Assembly (NCBI RefSeq): GCF_000186265.1
Contig: NC_014934.1
Span: 3,100,001-3,164,000, forward strand
DNA: 64,000 nt
Source of the DNA: Cellulophaga algicola DSM 14237
GTDB lineage: Bacteria > Bacteroidota > Bacteroidia > Flavobacteriales > Flavobacteriaceae
Reading direction: 5' to 3'
Part shown: positions 49,094 to 58,425 of the stretch, one piece after another
Position numbering within the stretch: the first letter of the stretch is position 1
How the letters are laid out: each line of letters begins with the position of its first letter
Program-made: the position numbers and the translations under genes
The notes under the pieces: generated by a model
Seen by the model: the letters and a program-made list of their open reading frames with translations, nothing else
What the model was told of the DNA's origin: nothing
Databases searched by the model: none

Positions 49094-50494
49094 TTATTTG
49101 GAAGCGTTTTTATATTGTTCTAATATGTTTTGCATCCATTCTGTCGTACAGAAATTTGGGAAATTAATTTGAAAATTATCTAAACCTTTCGGGTTTAAAA
49201 TTAAGGCTTGAGCAATATATTTTTTAGCCATTTCTAGGTCTCCCATTAAGCTGTAATTACCAGAAAGCTTAAATAAAATTTCTGCATCTTCAGGATGAAA
49301 TTCTTTTGCTTGAGTAAGTATGGTAATAGCAGATTCAAAATCTTTGTTTTTTTCTACGACATAAGCCCATTGTAACCAAGTATCTAGTTCATAATTACCA
49401 AAGTCAATTGCTTGCTTAAAAGCAAAATCGGCTTCATCATATTTATGCAATGCAGCACTTATTTTACCACTTTTTTTCCAATAGATAGGGTTTTCACCGT
49501 CTATATTAGTTGCTTTATTAATATAATAAGCAGCTTTTTCGTAATTTTTTAAACGGTAATAGAAATCTGTAATGGCTAGCCAACCTTTATCCAGTAAGGG
49601 GTCTTCATGTACTGTATGATAAAAATAATATTTAGCCAATTCTGTGTTACCTAATTTTTCATGGCATTTTCCAATACGCAAATACGCATGTGATGTAGGG
49701 TCTTCTATTTTAATTGTGGTTTCGTAATTTTCTATAGCTTCATTATATAAGCCAAGTTTTTCTAATACTTTTCCTTTCTCAAAATAAGCCCCTATAAATG
49801 TATCGTCAGAAATAATGGCGAAATCAAAAGCACTTAATGCTTCTTTATACATTTTTTTAGAAAAATATTGTTTTCCTAATTGATGCCATGCAACTTCAGA
49901 ATATGGATTATCTTCTAAATATTTATTGAGATATAAAATAGCACCATCATATTCTTCTAAGAACTCAAAACAATAAATTACGTTGTATAAGGATGAGTAA
50001 TCTTCATCATCAAACTCAACACATTTCATGAAACTCTTTTTGGCCATTTCAAAATCATCCATAAAAAGATACTCCATACCTAATAAGGAATAGATGTCAA
50101 AACCATCATCGGTTAAGTCTAATGCTTTTTCTAATAAATTTATGGCCCCTAAATGATCATCTTTTTTAGAAAAAATATTTGCACGTTGAATGTAAATTTC
50201 TTCATTGTGTTGATCTAGCTGTTGTAAATCATCTAACATTTTTTCTGCTTCTTCAAGCTTGTTTTCAAAAACAAAAACTTCTATTTGCAAGAGTTTTAAC
50301 TCAGCTGCAGCTGGATGTTGTTGTAAGCCTATTTTGATTGCCTTTTTTGCTAAGGCAATTTTACCATTGTTTAGGTAATGATGTATAATATCCTCAAAAT
50401 CTTCTGAGTCAAAAAAATAGACATCATCCGTCTTTAACATGGATTCAAACTTGGTAATCGGTTGGCTCGGTTTTTCCTCTGCATCTAATGCCAT
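49094..50494 (-). CDS. Tetratricopeptide-repeat protein
   Basis: A 466-residue cytoplasmic protein consisting almost entirely of TPR units (34-residue helix pairs). Examples: KIALAKKAIKIGLQQHPA, DHLGAINLLEKALDLTDD, GLYNEAIENYETTIKIED, DLEMAKKYIAQALILNPKG. About ten repeats from residue 35 on. The N-terminal 25 residues (FESMLKTDDVYFF) are not TPR. Scaffold function is likely; partners unknown. A 12-bp inverted repeat (50531-50562) lies in its upstream region. Confidence 0.9.
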   Translation of the reverse strand: MALDAEEKPSQPITKFESMLKTDDVYFFDSEDFEDIIHHYLNNGKIALAKKAIKIGLQQHPAAAELKLLQIEVFVFENKLEEAEKMLDDLQQLDQHNEEIYIQRANIFSKKDDHLGAINLLEKALDLTDDGFDIYSLLGMEYLFMDDFEMAKKSFMKCVEFDDEDYSSLYNVIYCFEFLEEYDGAILYLNKYLEDNPYSEVAWHQLGKQYFSKKMYKEALSAFDFAIISDDTFIGAYFEKGKVLEKLGLYNEAIENYETTIKIEDPTSHAYLRIGKCHEKLGNTELAKYYFYHTVHEDPLLDKGWLAITDFYYRLKNYEKAAYYINKATNIDGENPIYWKKSGKISAALHKYDEADFAFKQAIDFGNYELDTWLQWAYVVEKNKDFESAITILTQAKEFHPEDAEILFKLSGNYSLMGDLEMAKKYIAQALILNPKGLDNFQINFPNFCTTEWMQNILEQYKNASK

Positions 50495-50530
50495 AGGCCT
50501 TTCTTTTTTTTCGGATATCTTAAATATAGT

Positions 50531-50562
50531 TCATACAACTTATTTTTAGTTAAGTTGTATGA
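50531..50562. promoter_or_regulatory. 12-bp inverted repeat upstream of the TPR gene
   Basis: TCATACAACTTA (50531-50542) and TAAGTTGTATGA (50551-50562) are perfect complements around an 8-nt TTTTTAGT spacer, 37 nt before the TPR start. There is no T-run after it on the minus strand, so it is not a terminator of the upstream aminotransferase gene. It may be an operator or mRNA stem. Confidence 0.5.
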
Positions 50563-50595
50563 CTGGATTATTAACAAAATAGTTAACAAAGTTGT

Positions 50596-51771
50596 TTAAT
50601 ACTGATCTAAAATAGATATAATTTGCTCACAACCTGTTGTAATCTCTTGATTGGAAATGGTTAAGGGTGGCGAAATACGTACTGCTCGAGGCTCAAATAA
50701 AAGCCAGAAAAGAATTAGTTTTTCTTTGGCAGCTGTTAAAATTAGATGGTTCGCAACTTCTAAATGGTCAAGAATTAATGCAAGCATCAATCCTCTTCCT
50801 CTAATTTCTTTAATTAGTTTATGCTGTAGTAGTGTTCTAAAAAGTTTTTCTTTTTCTAAGGTTTCAGCGATTAATTGTGTTTCCGTTATTTCACGCAAGG
50901 TAGCTAAACTTGCTGCTGCTATAATGGGGTTGCCGCCAAAGGTAGTAATATGTCCTAATTTTGGAGCATCTTGTAAGGTTTGCATTAATTTATGAGACGC
51001 TACAAAAGCCCCTACGGGCATACCGCCTGCCATTCCTTTGCCTATGACAAGAATATCAGGAATGCAATTGTAATGCTCAAAAGCAAATAGTTTTCCTGTT
51101 CTGCCAAAACCAGGCTGTATTTCATCTAAAATTAGTAATGCACCAACTTCGGTACAACGTTTTCTTATTTTCGTTAAGAAATTATTTTTTGGTTCTATAA
51201 ACCCGGCACCTCCTTGAATGGTTTCTAGAATTACGCCTGCTGTTTTTTCTGTAATAGCCGCTATAGCTGCGTTATCATTAAATGGTATAAACCGTACATC
51301 TGGTATTAAGGGTCTAAAAGCACTTTTCCGCTCTTCATAGCCCATAACGCTTAAGCTCCCCATAGTATTCCCATGATATGCATGATTGGCAGCAAAAATT
51401 TCTGTCCTACCTGTTGCTCTTCGTGCTAATTTTAAAGCTCCTTCAATAGCTTCGGTACCTGAGTTAACTAAATAGGTTGTCTCAAGATTTTTGGGTAATA
51501 AAGAAGCTAATAGTTTGGTGTAGCTAACTGCAGGTTCTTGTATGTATTCCCCATATACCATTACATGTGCATATTTATCTACTTGATCTTTAATGGCTTG
51601 AGAAACTCTTGGGTGGCAGTGACCTAAGCTACAAGCAGAAACTCCAGCAACAAAATCTAAATGAGCATGACCATCTGTATCATATATATAACTGCCTTTA
51701 GCATGAGAGACTTCTAAGGCTAAAGGATGTGGTGTTGTTTGGGTTTGATGTTTGTAAAAGTCTTCTTTCAT
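50596..51771 (-). CDS. Class III aminotransferase (acetylornithine aminotransferase-like)
   Basis: A 391-residue PLP enzyme. AGVSACSLGHCHPRV and YLVNSGTEAIEGALKLARR early, NHAYHGNTMGSLSVMGY, ILETIQGGAGFI, LILDEIQPGFGRTGKLFAFE (with D, the ring-nitrogen residue), and the PLP lysine in VIGKGMAGGMPVGAF. It is the length and layout of ArgD/aspartate-family class III aminotransferases. The substrate (acetylornithine, succinyl-ornithine, another omega-amino acid) cannot be decided. It begins 6 nt after the OstA-like gene, so they form one transcript, although the pairing has no obvious metabolic link. Confidence 0.88.
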   Translation of the reverse strand: MKEDFYKHQTQTTPHPLALEVSHAKGSYIYDTDGHAHLDFVAGVSACSLGHCHPRVSQAIKDQVDKYAHVMVYGEYIQEPAVSYTKLLASLLPKNLETTYLVNSGTEAIEGALKLARRATGRTEIFAANHAYHGNTMGSLSVMGYEERKSAFRPLIPDVRFIPFNDNAAIAAITEKTAGVILETIQGGAGFIEPKNNFLTKIRKRCTEVGALLILDEIQPGFGRTGKLFAFEHYNCIPDILVIGKGMAGGMPVGAFVASHKLMQTLQDAPKLGHITTFGGNPIIAAASLATLREITETQLIAETLEKEKLFRTLLQHKLIKEIRGRGLMLALILDHLEVANHLILTAAKEKLILFWLLFEPRAVRISPPLTISNQEITTGCEQIISILDQY

Positions 51772-51777
51772 TGAGGA

Positions 51778-53568
51778 TTAGTTAGACTTTTTAATAGCAG
51801 CTTTGCTAGTGCTATTTTTAGATGTAACAGCCTTCTTTTTAGGGACGGTTGTGTTTGTAGGTAAATTATTTACAGGGTCTGATGAGTTTTTACTGCGCTG
51901 TTCCTCTTCTGCATCGATATCAATAGGGTTTTCTATTCCTTGTATTACAACAAGTTTAATGTTATTGTCGTCTTCATCAAAAATATCTTCTTTGGTCATG
52001 ATTCGCTCATCACCACGCCAAACCATACCCTTTAAAATTCTTAACTCTTCTTCTAAATCTTTCTCAGGAAAAATAGCGCCGTCAGGATCTACGTAAAACG
52101 TTAAATCTTCAACATCGTTTTCGTTGAAGGTGATATTAATTTTACTACAAATAGTTTTATTAATACCGATGAGTTCTTGATCATCATTATACATCCAATA
52201 GACGACTTCTGTATTCCCAATTAAATCGACTTCGTCTAAACTGTTTTCAATAAATTTGCCATATAAATCGATGCCCTTAGCTTGATTGTATCCTGTTTTT
52301 CCAATGGTATCAGAAGAGACAATAAACGCATTTTTTATTACTTTTAAAGAATCTAGTTTTTCTGTTTTTAAATCTGAAATCAAATGAATACTATCTCCTG
52401 TCATTTGATTTTCTCCATTCCAGATTACCGGATAATATTTTGGCCAATACACTTCTTTAGTGTCTTGGGGTATTTTTTTTCCAATAAGCTGTGTTAAGCC
52501 CGTAGCTTCTTCCACATGAATAGAATCTGCTTTACCACTTAAATCGGTTTTATAAAATTTAGCATTTTTAAACGCTCGCATAATACGTTGGTCTGGCTTT
52601 CCCGTAATCATAAGCGTATCGCCGTGAATATAAAGCGAATCCTTTTCTACTAAACTAATAGCGACAGCTCTTTTTGTTGCGAAAACGGAATCTTTAGCCT
52701 TAAAAACTTCAGCATAATGTGCACGTATAATTCCATTATTTACCGTATCTGTTATGGTGATGTTATTGGTGGCAGAGGCATATTCTTTTGCTTTGTTAAA
52801 GTATACACTGTCGCCAACTATGATTCTATTGTTGTAATCTATTCGAGTATTTTTAATTCCGTAACCGCTCTCTACTTTAGTATCATAAAAACCACGCTCA
52901 CAATAAATCTTGTAGGTTTTACCAGTTACAGTAGAAGGCCCATACATATAGGCATTTTTAGAAGACGTATAGTAATCAAGTTGTTTTGAATCTACTTTGT
53001 ATTCTGGATTATCAATATGAACACTATCTAGAAATTGATATTTTTTAGTTTCCATGTAATACCGACCTATCTGGCTGGTAAGCGTGTTGGTAGAATCTAT
53101 TACGGTACCAAAATCTTTATAATATGCTTCTTGTTTTTCGCGATCAAAACGTAGGGTATCTGTTTCTAAGCGCATTCCTGGATTTTGTTCTAGAATAACA
53201 TTTTGCCATGCTTTGGCAAGCTTTGTATTTCCGTCATAATCTACTTTCCCACTAGTCATTTGGACAGAATCTCCTTGTTGTAGCCGAATATTTCCCACTG
53301 CTTTCAATCGGTTTTCCTTCTGGTAGAATATAGCATAGTCACACCATAAATCTGCTCCTTGATGTTCAAACTGTACTTGCCTGTCATCCATACTAAAAAT
53401 AGATGCGCCAGGTGCTTTAGCTTCATCTTTAGTAAAGGTTCCACCGTAAACGATGTTTATCTGTTTGTTTTCAACAGGTTTGTCTTGCTGTGCAAAACCA
53501 AGCGTTGAACTAATTAAGACTAATAATAAAACAAAGACTTTCTGCACTAGGTTTACAATTTTGCTCAA
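51778..53568 (-). CDS. OstA-like / LptD N-terminal-type periplasmic protein
   Basis: A 596-residue exported protein, signal peptide ending in GFAQ (about 1-26). The mature part is built from OstA/LptA-like repeats, each a beta-strand pair with a V/I-x-F/Y pattern: EHQGADLWCDYAIFYQKEN, LKAVGNIRLQQGDSVQMTSG, VDYDGNTKLAKAWQNVIL, VESGYGIKNTRI, and so on across about 40-500. Such domains carry lipopolysaccharide to the outer membrane. The tail is K/S/T-rich and low complexity (SKNSTSKAA). It starts a unit with the aminotransferase gene. Confidence 0.85.
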   Translation of the reverse strand: MSKIVNLVQKVFVLLLVLISSTLGFAQQDKPVENKQINIVYGGTFTKDEAKAPGASIFSMDDRQVQFEHQGADLWCDYAIFYQKENRLKAVGNIRLQQGDSVQMTSGKVDYDGNTKLAKAWQNVILEQNPGMRLETDTLRFDREKQEAYYKDFGTVIDSTNTLTSQIGRYYMETKKYQFLDSVHIDNPEYKVDSKQLDYYTSSKNAYMYGPSTVTGKTYKIYCERGFYDTKVESGYGIKNTRIDYNNRIIVGDSVYFNKAKEYASATNNITITDTVNNGIIRAHYAEVFKAKDSVFATKRAVAISLVEKDSLYIHGDTLMITGKPDQRIMRAFKNAKFYKTDLSGKADSIHVEEATGLTQLIGKKIPQDTKEVYWPKYYPVIWNGENQMTGDSIHLISDLKTEKLDSLKVIKNAFIVSSDTIGKTGYNQAKGIDLYGKFIENSLDEVDLIGNTEVVYWMYNDDQELIGINKTICSKINITFNENDVEDLTFYVDPDGAIFPEKDLEEELRILKGMVWRGDERIMTKEDIFDEDDNNIKLVVIQGIENPIDIDAEEEQRSKNSSDPVNNLPTNTTVPKKKAVTSKNSTSKAAIKKSN

Positions 53569-53716
53569 AAATAGGGATTTTTAATACAGGCAAAAGCCGA
53601 TTAGCATAAATTTAGTATTATTGACGGATTATTAAAATTAATAACTAAAATAATAAAGACTGTTAATCAAAGTTCAATTGAAAAAAAAATGAAAGCAGTA
53701 CTTCTAAAAGCTATTT

Positions 53717-54332
53717 ATGATCATACAAATTTCTCTTCTGTTTTTTACGCTCTCGTTGCTTTTTTCTTCTTTTTGCTTTTGCTCAGAAAACTGAAGAAAC
53801 CTTTTTGTATACTGATAGGGTTGTAAGAAAAGGGTATGTTAAACTCAGAAGAGTTCATTTTGTTAAATTTGAGACGTCGAAGAAAGCTAAGGCTGAAAAA
53901 ATAGATTTTTCTAAATTAGAATCAATAGAAATTAAAAATGATGACGAAGCATTTGTTTATAAATACGTCCCCATAGTAGGTAAGATACCCTATTGGTGTT
54001 AGAAGAAATTGTAAAGGGTGCGGTAACACTATATAATCTAAATACCCAAGGATTTTCTTCTGGCTTTATTCCAGGGGGAATGGGTGGTGGTGCAATGTAT
54101 ATGGGACCAATACGATATGACATTAAAAATCTTTATGTATTACGAATAGGAGAAGAGAAAGCTACGCATTTAGGGCTAACCAATTGTTTACGAAAAACTT
54201 TAAAGCTGCTGCTTCAGATTTTTTAAAAAATGTACTTCTTTAGTAGCTAAAATTCAACATAGAGATTTTAATAAGAAACATATAAAAGAAATAGTACAGT
54301 ACTACAATACAGAATGTAAACAACGGACTTAG
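53717..54332 (+). pseudogene. Decayed gene for a small exported protein
   Basis: Protein-like sequence continues across several reading frames with at least three or four breaks. The signal region (MIIQISLLFFTLS, FAQ-type end) is broken near 53780. YTDRVVRKGYVKLRRVHF to VPIVGKIPYW spans 53805-54000; VLEEIVKGAVTLYNLN to EEKATHLGLTN spans 53993-54190. Next come FTKNFKAAASDFLKN and, after another shift, CTSLVAKIQHRDFNKKHIKE to a stop at 54332. Each break looks like a lost base (e.g. one G near 53996). With so many breaks it is a true pseudogene, not a sequencing slip. The family is not recognised. Confidence 0.85.
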
Positions 54333-54351
54333 AATAGGATTAACTATAAAA

Positions 54352-54377
54352 AAAAAGCCACTCGAAAGTGGCTTTTT
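54352..54377. terminator. Bidirectional intrinsic terminator
   Basis: AAAAAGCCACT/AGTGGCTTTTT with a CGAA loop, T-runs in both directions. It ends the leftward purA transcript and stands after the pseudogene. Confidence 0.9.
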
Positions 54378-54381
54378 AAAT

Positions 54382-55653
54382 TTATCTGTGTATCGTTTGA
54401 GTCCTATCTGGACCAACGGAAACTATTTTTATGGGCACTTCTAATTCTTTCTCTAAAAAGTCAATATACTCATTTAATGCTTTAGGAAGTTGATCAGCAG
54501 AAGTCATTTTCGTTAAGTCTTCATTCCAACCATTCATTTCTTTATAAATAGGCGTAATATTTTCCGCTTCTATATTATATGGGAAATGGGTAATGATTTC
54601 TCCTTGGTAATTGTATGAAGTACATACTTTTAGTTTTTCAAAACCACTAAGTACATCACCTTTCATCATCATTAACTCGGTAACACCGTTAATTTGAACC
54701 GCATATTTTAAAGCAACAAGGTCTAACCATCCGCAACGTCTTGGTCTACCTGTTGTAGCGCCAAACTCATTACCAACTCTACCCATTGTCTCTCCGTCAG
54801 CATCAAATAATTCTGTAGGGAAAGGTCCGCTACCTACACGAGTCGTGTATGCTTTGAAAATACCTTTAACATCACCTATTTGGTTTGGAGCAACTCCTAA
54901 ACCCGTACAAGCACCTGCGGCCGTAGTATTAGAAGAGGTTACAAATGGATACGTTCCAAAATCAATATCTAAAAGAGAGCCTTGAGCTCCTTCTGCCAAG
55001 ATTTTTTTACCTTCTTTTTGAGCTTTAAATAAATATTCTTCACTATCAATAAAAGTAAGTTCTTTTAAAGCTTCTACTGCCTTAAAGAAATCTGCTTCTA
55101 GTTCAGGTAAATCATACTGAATATCTACATTGTAAAAGTCAATCATAGCTTCGTGCTTGTCTGCAAGAGCACGGTATTTATCTTTCCAATCTGCAAATTC
55201 AAGATCACCAATACGCATTCCGTTTCTACCAGTTTTGTCCATATATGTTGGACCAATACCTTTTAAGGTAGAACCTATTTTTGCTTTTCCTTTTACTGTT
55301 TCAGAAGCAGCATCTAGTAAACGATGTGTAGGTAATATTAAATGTGCTTTTCTAGATATTAATAAGATAGATTTAATATCAAGATTAAACTGTTTTAAAT
55401 TGTCAAGTTCTTTTTGAAAAATGACTGGGTCTATTACCACGCCATTTCCTACAATGTTCATTGCACCTTTGTGAAATATTCCTGATGGTATTGTATGTAA
55501 AACATGTTTAATACCATCAAATTCTAACGTGTGCCCTGCGTTTGGACCCCCTTGAAAACGAGCAATAATGTCGTAATCTTTAGTAAGTACATCAACAATT
55601 TTTCCTTTTCCTTCGTCTCCCCATTGAAGCCCAAGTAGTAAATCTACTGCCAT
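54382..55653 (-). CDS. purA: Adenylosuccinate synthase
   Basis: A 423-residue enzyme of normal length. GTP-binding and active-site motif GLQWGDEGKGKIVD at the start, GPNAGHT, KIGSTLKGIGPTYMDKTGRNG, EGAQGSLLDIDFGTYPFVTSSNT, and TTGRPRRCGWLDLV. It joins IMP and aspartate using GTP in AMP synthesis. It lies 12 nt downstream of the fur-family gene, and rel/spoT precedes that, an order I recall from related Flavobacteriia. Confidence 0.97.
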   Translation of the reverse strand: MAVDLLLGLQWGDEGKGKIVDVLTKDYDIIARFQGGPNAGHTLEFDGIKHVLHTIPSGIFHKGAMNIVGNGVVIDPVIFQKELDNLKQFNLDIKSILLISRKAHLILPTHRLLDAASETVKGKAKIGSTLKGIGPTYMDKTGRNGMRIGDLEFADWKDKYRALADKHEAMIDFYNVDIQYDLPELEADFFKAVEALKELTFIDSEEYLFKAQKEGKKILAEGAQGSLLDIDFGTYPFVTSSNTTAAGACTGLGVAPNQIGDVKGIFKAYTTRVGSGPFPTELFDADGETMGRVGNEFGATTGRPRRCGWLDLVALKYAVQINGVTELMMMKGDVLSGFEKLKVCTSYNYQGEIITHFPYNIEAENITPIYKEMNGWNEDLTKMTSADQLPKALNEYIDFLEKELEVPIKIVSVGPDRTQTIHR

Positions 55654-55665
55654 TAGTGTATTTGG

Positions 55666-56133
55666 TTAGTTGTTTTTATTATCGTCCTTGTTTTCTGCTT
55701 TGTTTTTAATGCCATAAAAATAGAGCGAATGATTCGTGATTTTGATATCAAACACTTCTTCTATGGTTTTTTTTATAGATTGAATACGAGGATCGCAAAA
55801 CTCCATCACTTCGCCGGTATCTGTAAGAATTACATGATCATGCTGACGATCGAAATATGATTTCTCATATTGCGCTTGGTTTTTGCCAAATTGGTGCTTA
55901 CGTACCAATTTACAATCCAATAAAAGTTCTATGGTGTTATATAGCGTAGCACGACTTACCCGATAGTTTTTATTTTTCATATTGATGTATAAGCTCTCAA
56001 TATCAAAATGTTCTTCGCTATCGTAAATTTCTTGGAGTATAGCGTATCGTTCAGGTGTTTTTCGGTGCCCGTTTTCTTCTAAAAATTTTGTAAAGACATT
56101 TTTTACGATGTCTTGGTTCTTGTTATTGCTCAT
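55666..56133 (-). CDS. Fur family transcriptional regulator
   Basis: About 155 residues from [17 protein letters not shown] at 56133; an upstream in-frame ATG at 56169 overlaps the rel/spoT stop region and is less likely. Winged-helix part: [36 protein letters not shown]. Metal site 1: F-x-x-x-x-Q-Y and DRQHDHVI, with H and D ligands. The two CxxC motifs of classical Fur/PerR are absent; the only cysteine nearby is in MEFCDPRIQ. It therefore lacks the structural zinc site. Function (Fur, PerR or Zur branch) cannot be set from this. Confidence 0.88.
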   Translation of the reverse strand: MSNNKNQDIVKNVFTKFLEENGHRKTPERYAILQEIYDSEEHFDIESLYINMKNKNYRVSRATLYNTIELLLDCKLVRKHQFGKNQAQYEKSYFDRQHDHVILTDTGEVMEFCDPRIQSIKKTIEEVFDIKITNHSLYFYGIKNKAENKDDNKNN

Positions 56134-56176
56134 AAGAACTTTTGCATCTTTCAGGTTGCAAATGTACACCTAAAAT

Positions 56177-58384
56177 TTAAATTCTGGTTACTTTGTCTAT
56201 ACCGTTAATCCCCTTTAAATTGTTGATAAGTTTTTTTAATATTTCATTATTCTTAACTACAACCGTTATTTTACCTTTAAATGTACCTCCGTCTGTACTA
56301 AAATTTATGTTGCGCATATTTACATGCATGTTTCCAGAAATAACTTCGGTTATATTACTTACCAAACCTAAATTATCAATACCAGTTAGATTAACTTCTG
56401 CTGTAAATTCTTGCTGACTAGAATCAATCCACTTGGCACTTATAATCCGATAAGCGTAGTTAGATTGAAGGGATATAGCATTAGGGCATGTTTTTGAATG
56501 CACCTTAATGCCTTCGTTTATGCTTATGAAACCAAAAACATTATCTCCAGGAATAGGGTTGCAACAAGGAGACATTTTATAGGGTAATTTTTCCTCTTCC
56601 TTACCAAAAACCAGTAAATCATATTTTGAGGTAATCTCATCCTTATCTACATCATCTAAAGTCTGTGGACGGCGAATTCTATTTTTAAAGAAGTTAATAA
56701 ATGCATTACTGTCTGATGCACTATAATCTTTTATTTTCTGGTTGTCAATTGCGCCAATACCTACTCTATAAAACAAATCTAAACTTGTTTTTAATTTAAA
56801 ATAAAGTACCATTTTATTGATGGTGTCTTCAGAGAAATTAATTTTTTGCGATTTTAATTTTCGCCTCAAAATCTCTTTACCCTCTAGCGCAACACTCTTT
56901 TTCTCTTCACGTAAAGTAGATTTTATTTTAGACCTTGCGCGCGCAGTAGTTGCATAATCTAACCAACTTTGGTTGGGTTGTGCGTTTTCGGAAGTGATAA
57001 TTTCTACCTGATCACCACTATTTAATTTTGTGTTTAAGGGTACTAATTTACCATTGACCTTTGCGCCACGAGTGTGCATACCTACCTCAGTATGAATATT
57101 AAATGCAAAATCTAAAGGTGTTGAGTTCTTAGGTAAAGATTTTAATTCTCCCTTTGGCGTAAATACAAAGATTTCTTTTGAATATAGGTTTAGTTTAAAT
57201 TCTTCAACAAAATCGACTGCGTTCGTTGTCGCATTTTCAAGAGCTTCTTGTAATTTATTTAACCACTCTTCAATACCTATTTCTTTTTGGTTTCCATGCT
57301 TGTATTTATAGTGTGCGGCATAACCTTTTTCAGCAATTTCATGCATTCGCTCACTTCTAATTTGTACTTCTACCCATTTACCCATTGGCCCCATAACGGT
57401 AATGTGTAAAGCTTCATAACCGGTAGATTTAGGAGAGGAAATCCAATCTCTTAAACGTACTGGATTGGGGGTAAAGTGATCGGTGACAATAGAATAAATT
57501 TTCCAAGCCAAAAACTTTTCATTTGGTTTGTCTGATTTATAAATAATGCGAATGGCAAACTTGTCATAAATTTCATCAAAAGTGACACTTTGGGTTACCA
57601 TTTTTCTACGAATAGAATAGATAGACTTCATACGTCCTTTTATAGCGTAGTTAAGCCCCTCTTTGTCTAAAGAATCGCTAATTACTGAAGAGAAGTTTTC
57701 AATATATTCTTTTTGTTCTTCTTTAGTCTCTTCTATTTTACTTAAAATATCATTATAAACTTCTGGTTCTGTATATTTTAAGCTTAAATCTTCGAGTTCA
57801 TTTTTAATATTATATAAGCCAATTCTATGCGCTAAAGGAGCGTAAATGTAAAGTGTTTCTGAGGCTATTTTTACTTGCTTATACTCAGGCATTGAATCCA
57901 TCGTAAGCATATTGTGGTACCGATCTGCAATTTTAATAATTATAACTCTTATATCATCATTGAGCGTTAATAACATCTTTCTAAAATTTTCTGCCTGTTG
58001 CGATATGTTCATATCTTTTTTCAGGTGGGCAATTTTAGTAAGACCATCAACAATACGAGCAACACTTTCACCAAACATTCGTTCAATGTCATCTAAAGTG
58101 TACTCCGTATCTTCTACAACATCATGCAATAGGGCAGATGCAATGGAAACAGCATCTAAACCAATTTCAGATGCAACAATCTTAGCAACAGCAATGGGAT
58201 GAAAGATGTAGGCTTCACCAGATTTTCTTCGTTGATCTTTATGGGCATCTACAGCGGTGTCAAAAGCACTTCGGATAAGTTTTTTATCATCATCGCTGAG
58301 TGTCTGATAACTGATACGTAGCAGTTCTTTGTACTGCTTTGCAATCTGTTTATTTTCTTTTTCTATATCAGCTTCTGTCATCAT
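56177..58384 (-). CDS. Bifunctional (p)ppGpp synthetase/hydrolase (RelA/SpoT family)
   Basis: A 735-residue protein with full Rel architecture. Hydrolase HD domain: SGEAYIFHP, ALLHDVVEDTEYTLDDIE (catalytic HD), DRYHNMLT. Synthetase: GRMKSIYSIRRKM, FAIRIIY, STGYEALHITVMG, VEVQIRSERMHEIAEKGYAAH. TGS domain: IFVFTPKGELKSLPKNSTPLD. C-terminal ACT domain (FTAEVNLTGIDNLGLVSNIT). All HD and VEVQIR residues are intact, so it may both make and degrade (p)ppGpp. It starts at ATG 58384 or the adjacent one at 58381. Confidence 0.93.
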   Translation of the reverse strand: MMTEADIEKENKQIAKQYKELLRISYQTLSDDDKKLIRSAFDTAVDAHKDQRRKSGEAYIFHPIAVAKIVASEIGLDAVSIASALLHDVVEDTEYTLDDIERMFGESVARIVDGLTKIAHLKKDMNISQQAENFRKMLLTLNDDIRVIIIKIADRYHNMLTMDSMPEYKQVKIASETLYIYAPLAHRIGLYNIKNELEDLSLKYTEPEVYNDILSKIEETKEEQKEYIENFSSVISDSLDKEGLNYAIKGRMKSIYSIRRKMVTQSVTFDEIYDKFAIRIIYKSDKPNEKFLAWKIYSIVTDHFTPNPVRLRDWISSPKSTGYEALHITVMGPMGKWVEVQIRSERMHEIAEKGYAAHYKYKHGNQKEIGIEEWLNKLQEALENATTNAVDFVEEFKLNLYSKEIFVFTPKGELKSLPKNSTPLDFAFNIHTEVGMHTRGAKVNGKLVPLNTKLNSGDQVEIITSENAQPNQSWLDYATTARARSKIKSTLREEKKSVALEGKEILRRKLKSQKINFSEDTINKMVLYFKLKTSLDLFYRVGIGAIDNQKIKDYSASDSNAFINFFKNRIRRPQTLDDVDKDEITSKYDLLVFGKEEEKLPYKMSPCCNPIPGDNVFGFISINEGIKVHSKTCPNAISLQSNYAYRIISAKWIDSSQQEFTAEVNLTGIDNLGLVSNITEVISGNMHVNMRNINFSTDGGTFKGKITVVVKNNEILKKLINNLKGINGIDKVTRI

Positions 58385-58425
58385 ATCTTAAATTTAACAC
58401 AATCTGTTTAACTATCCTACAAATA

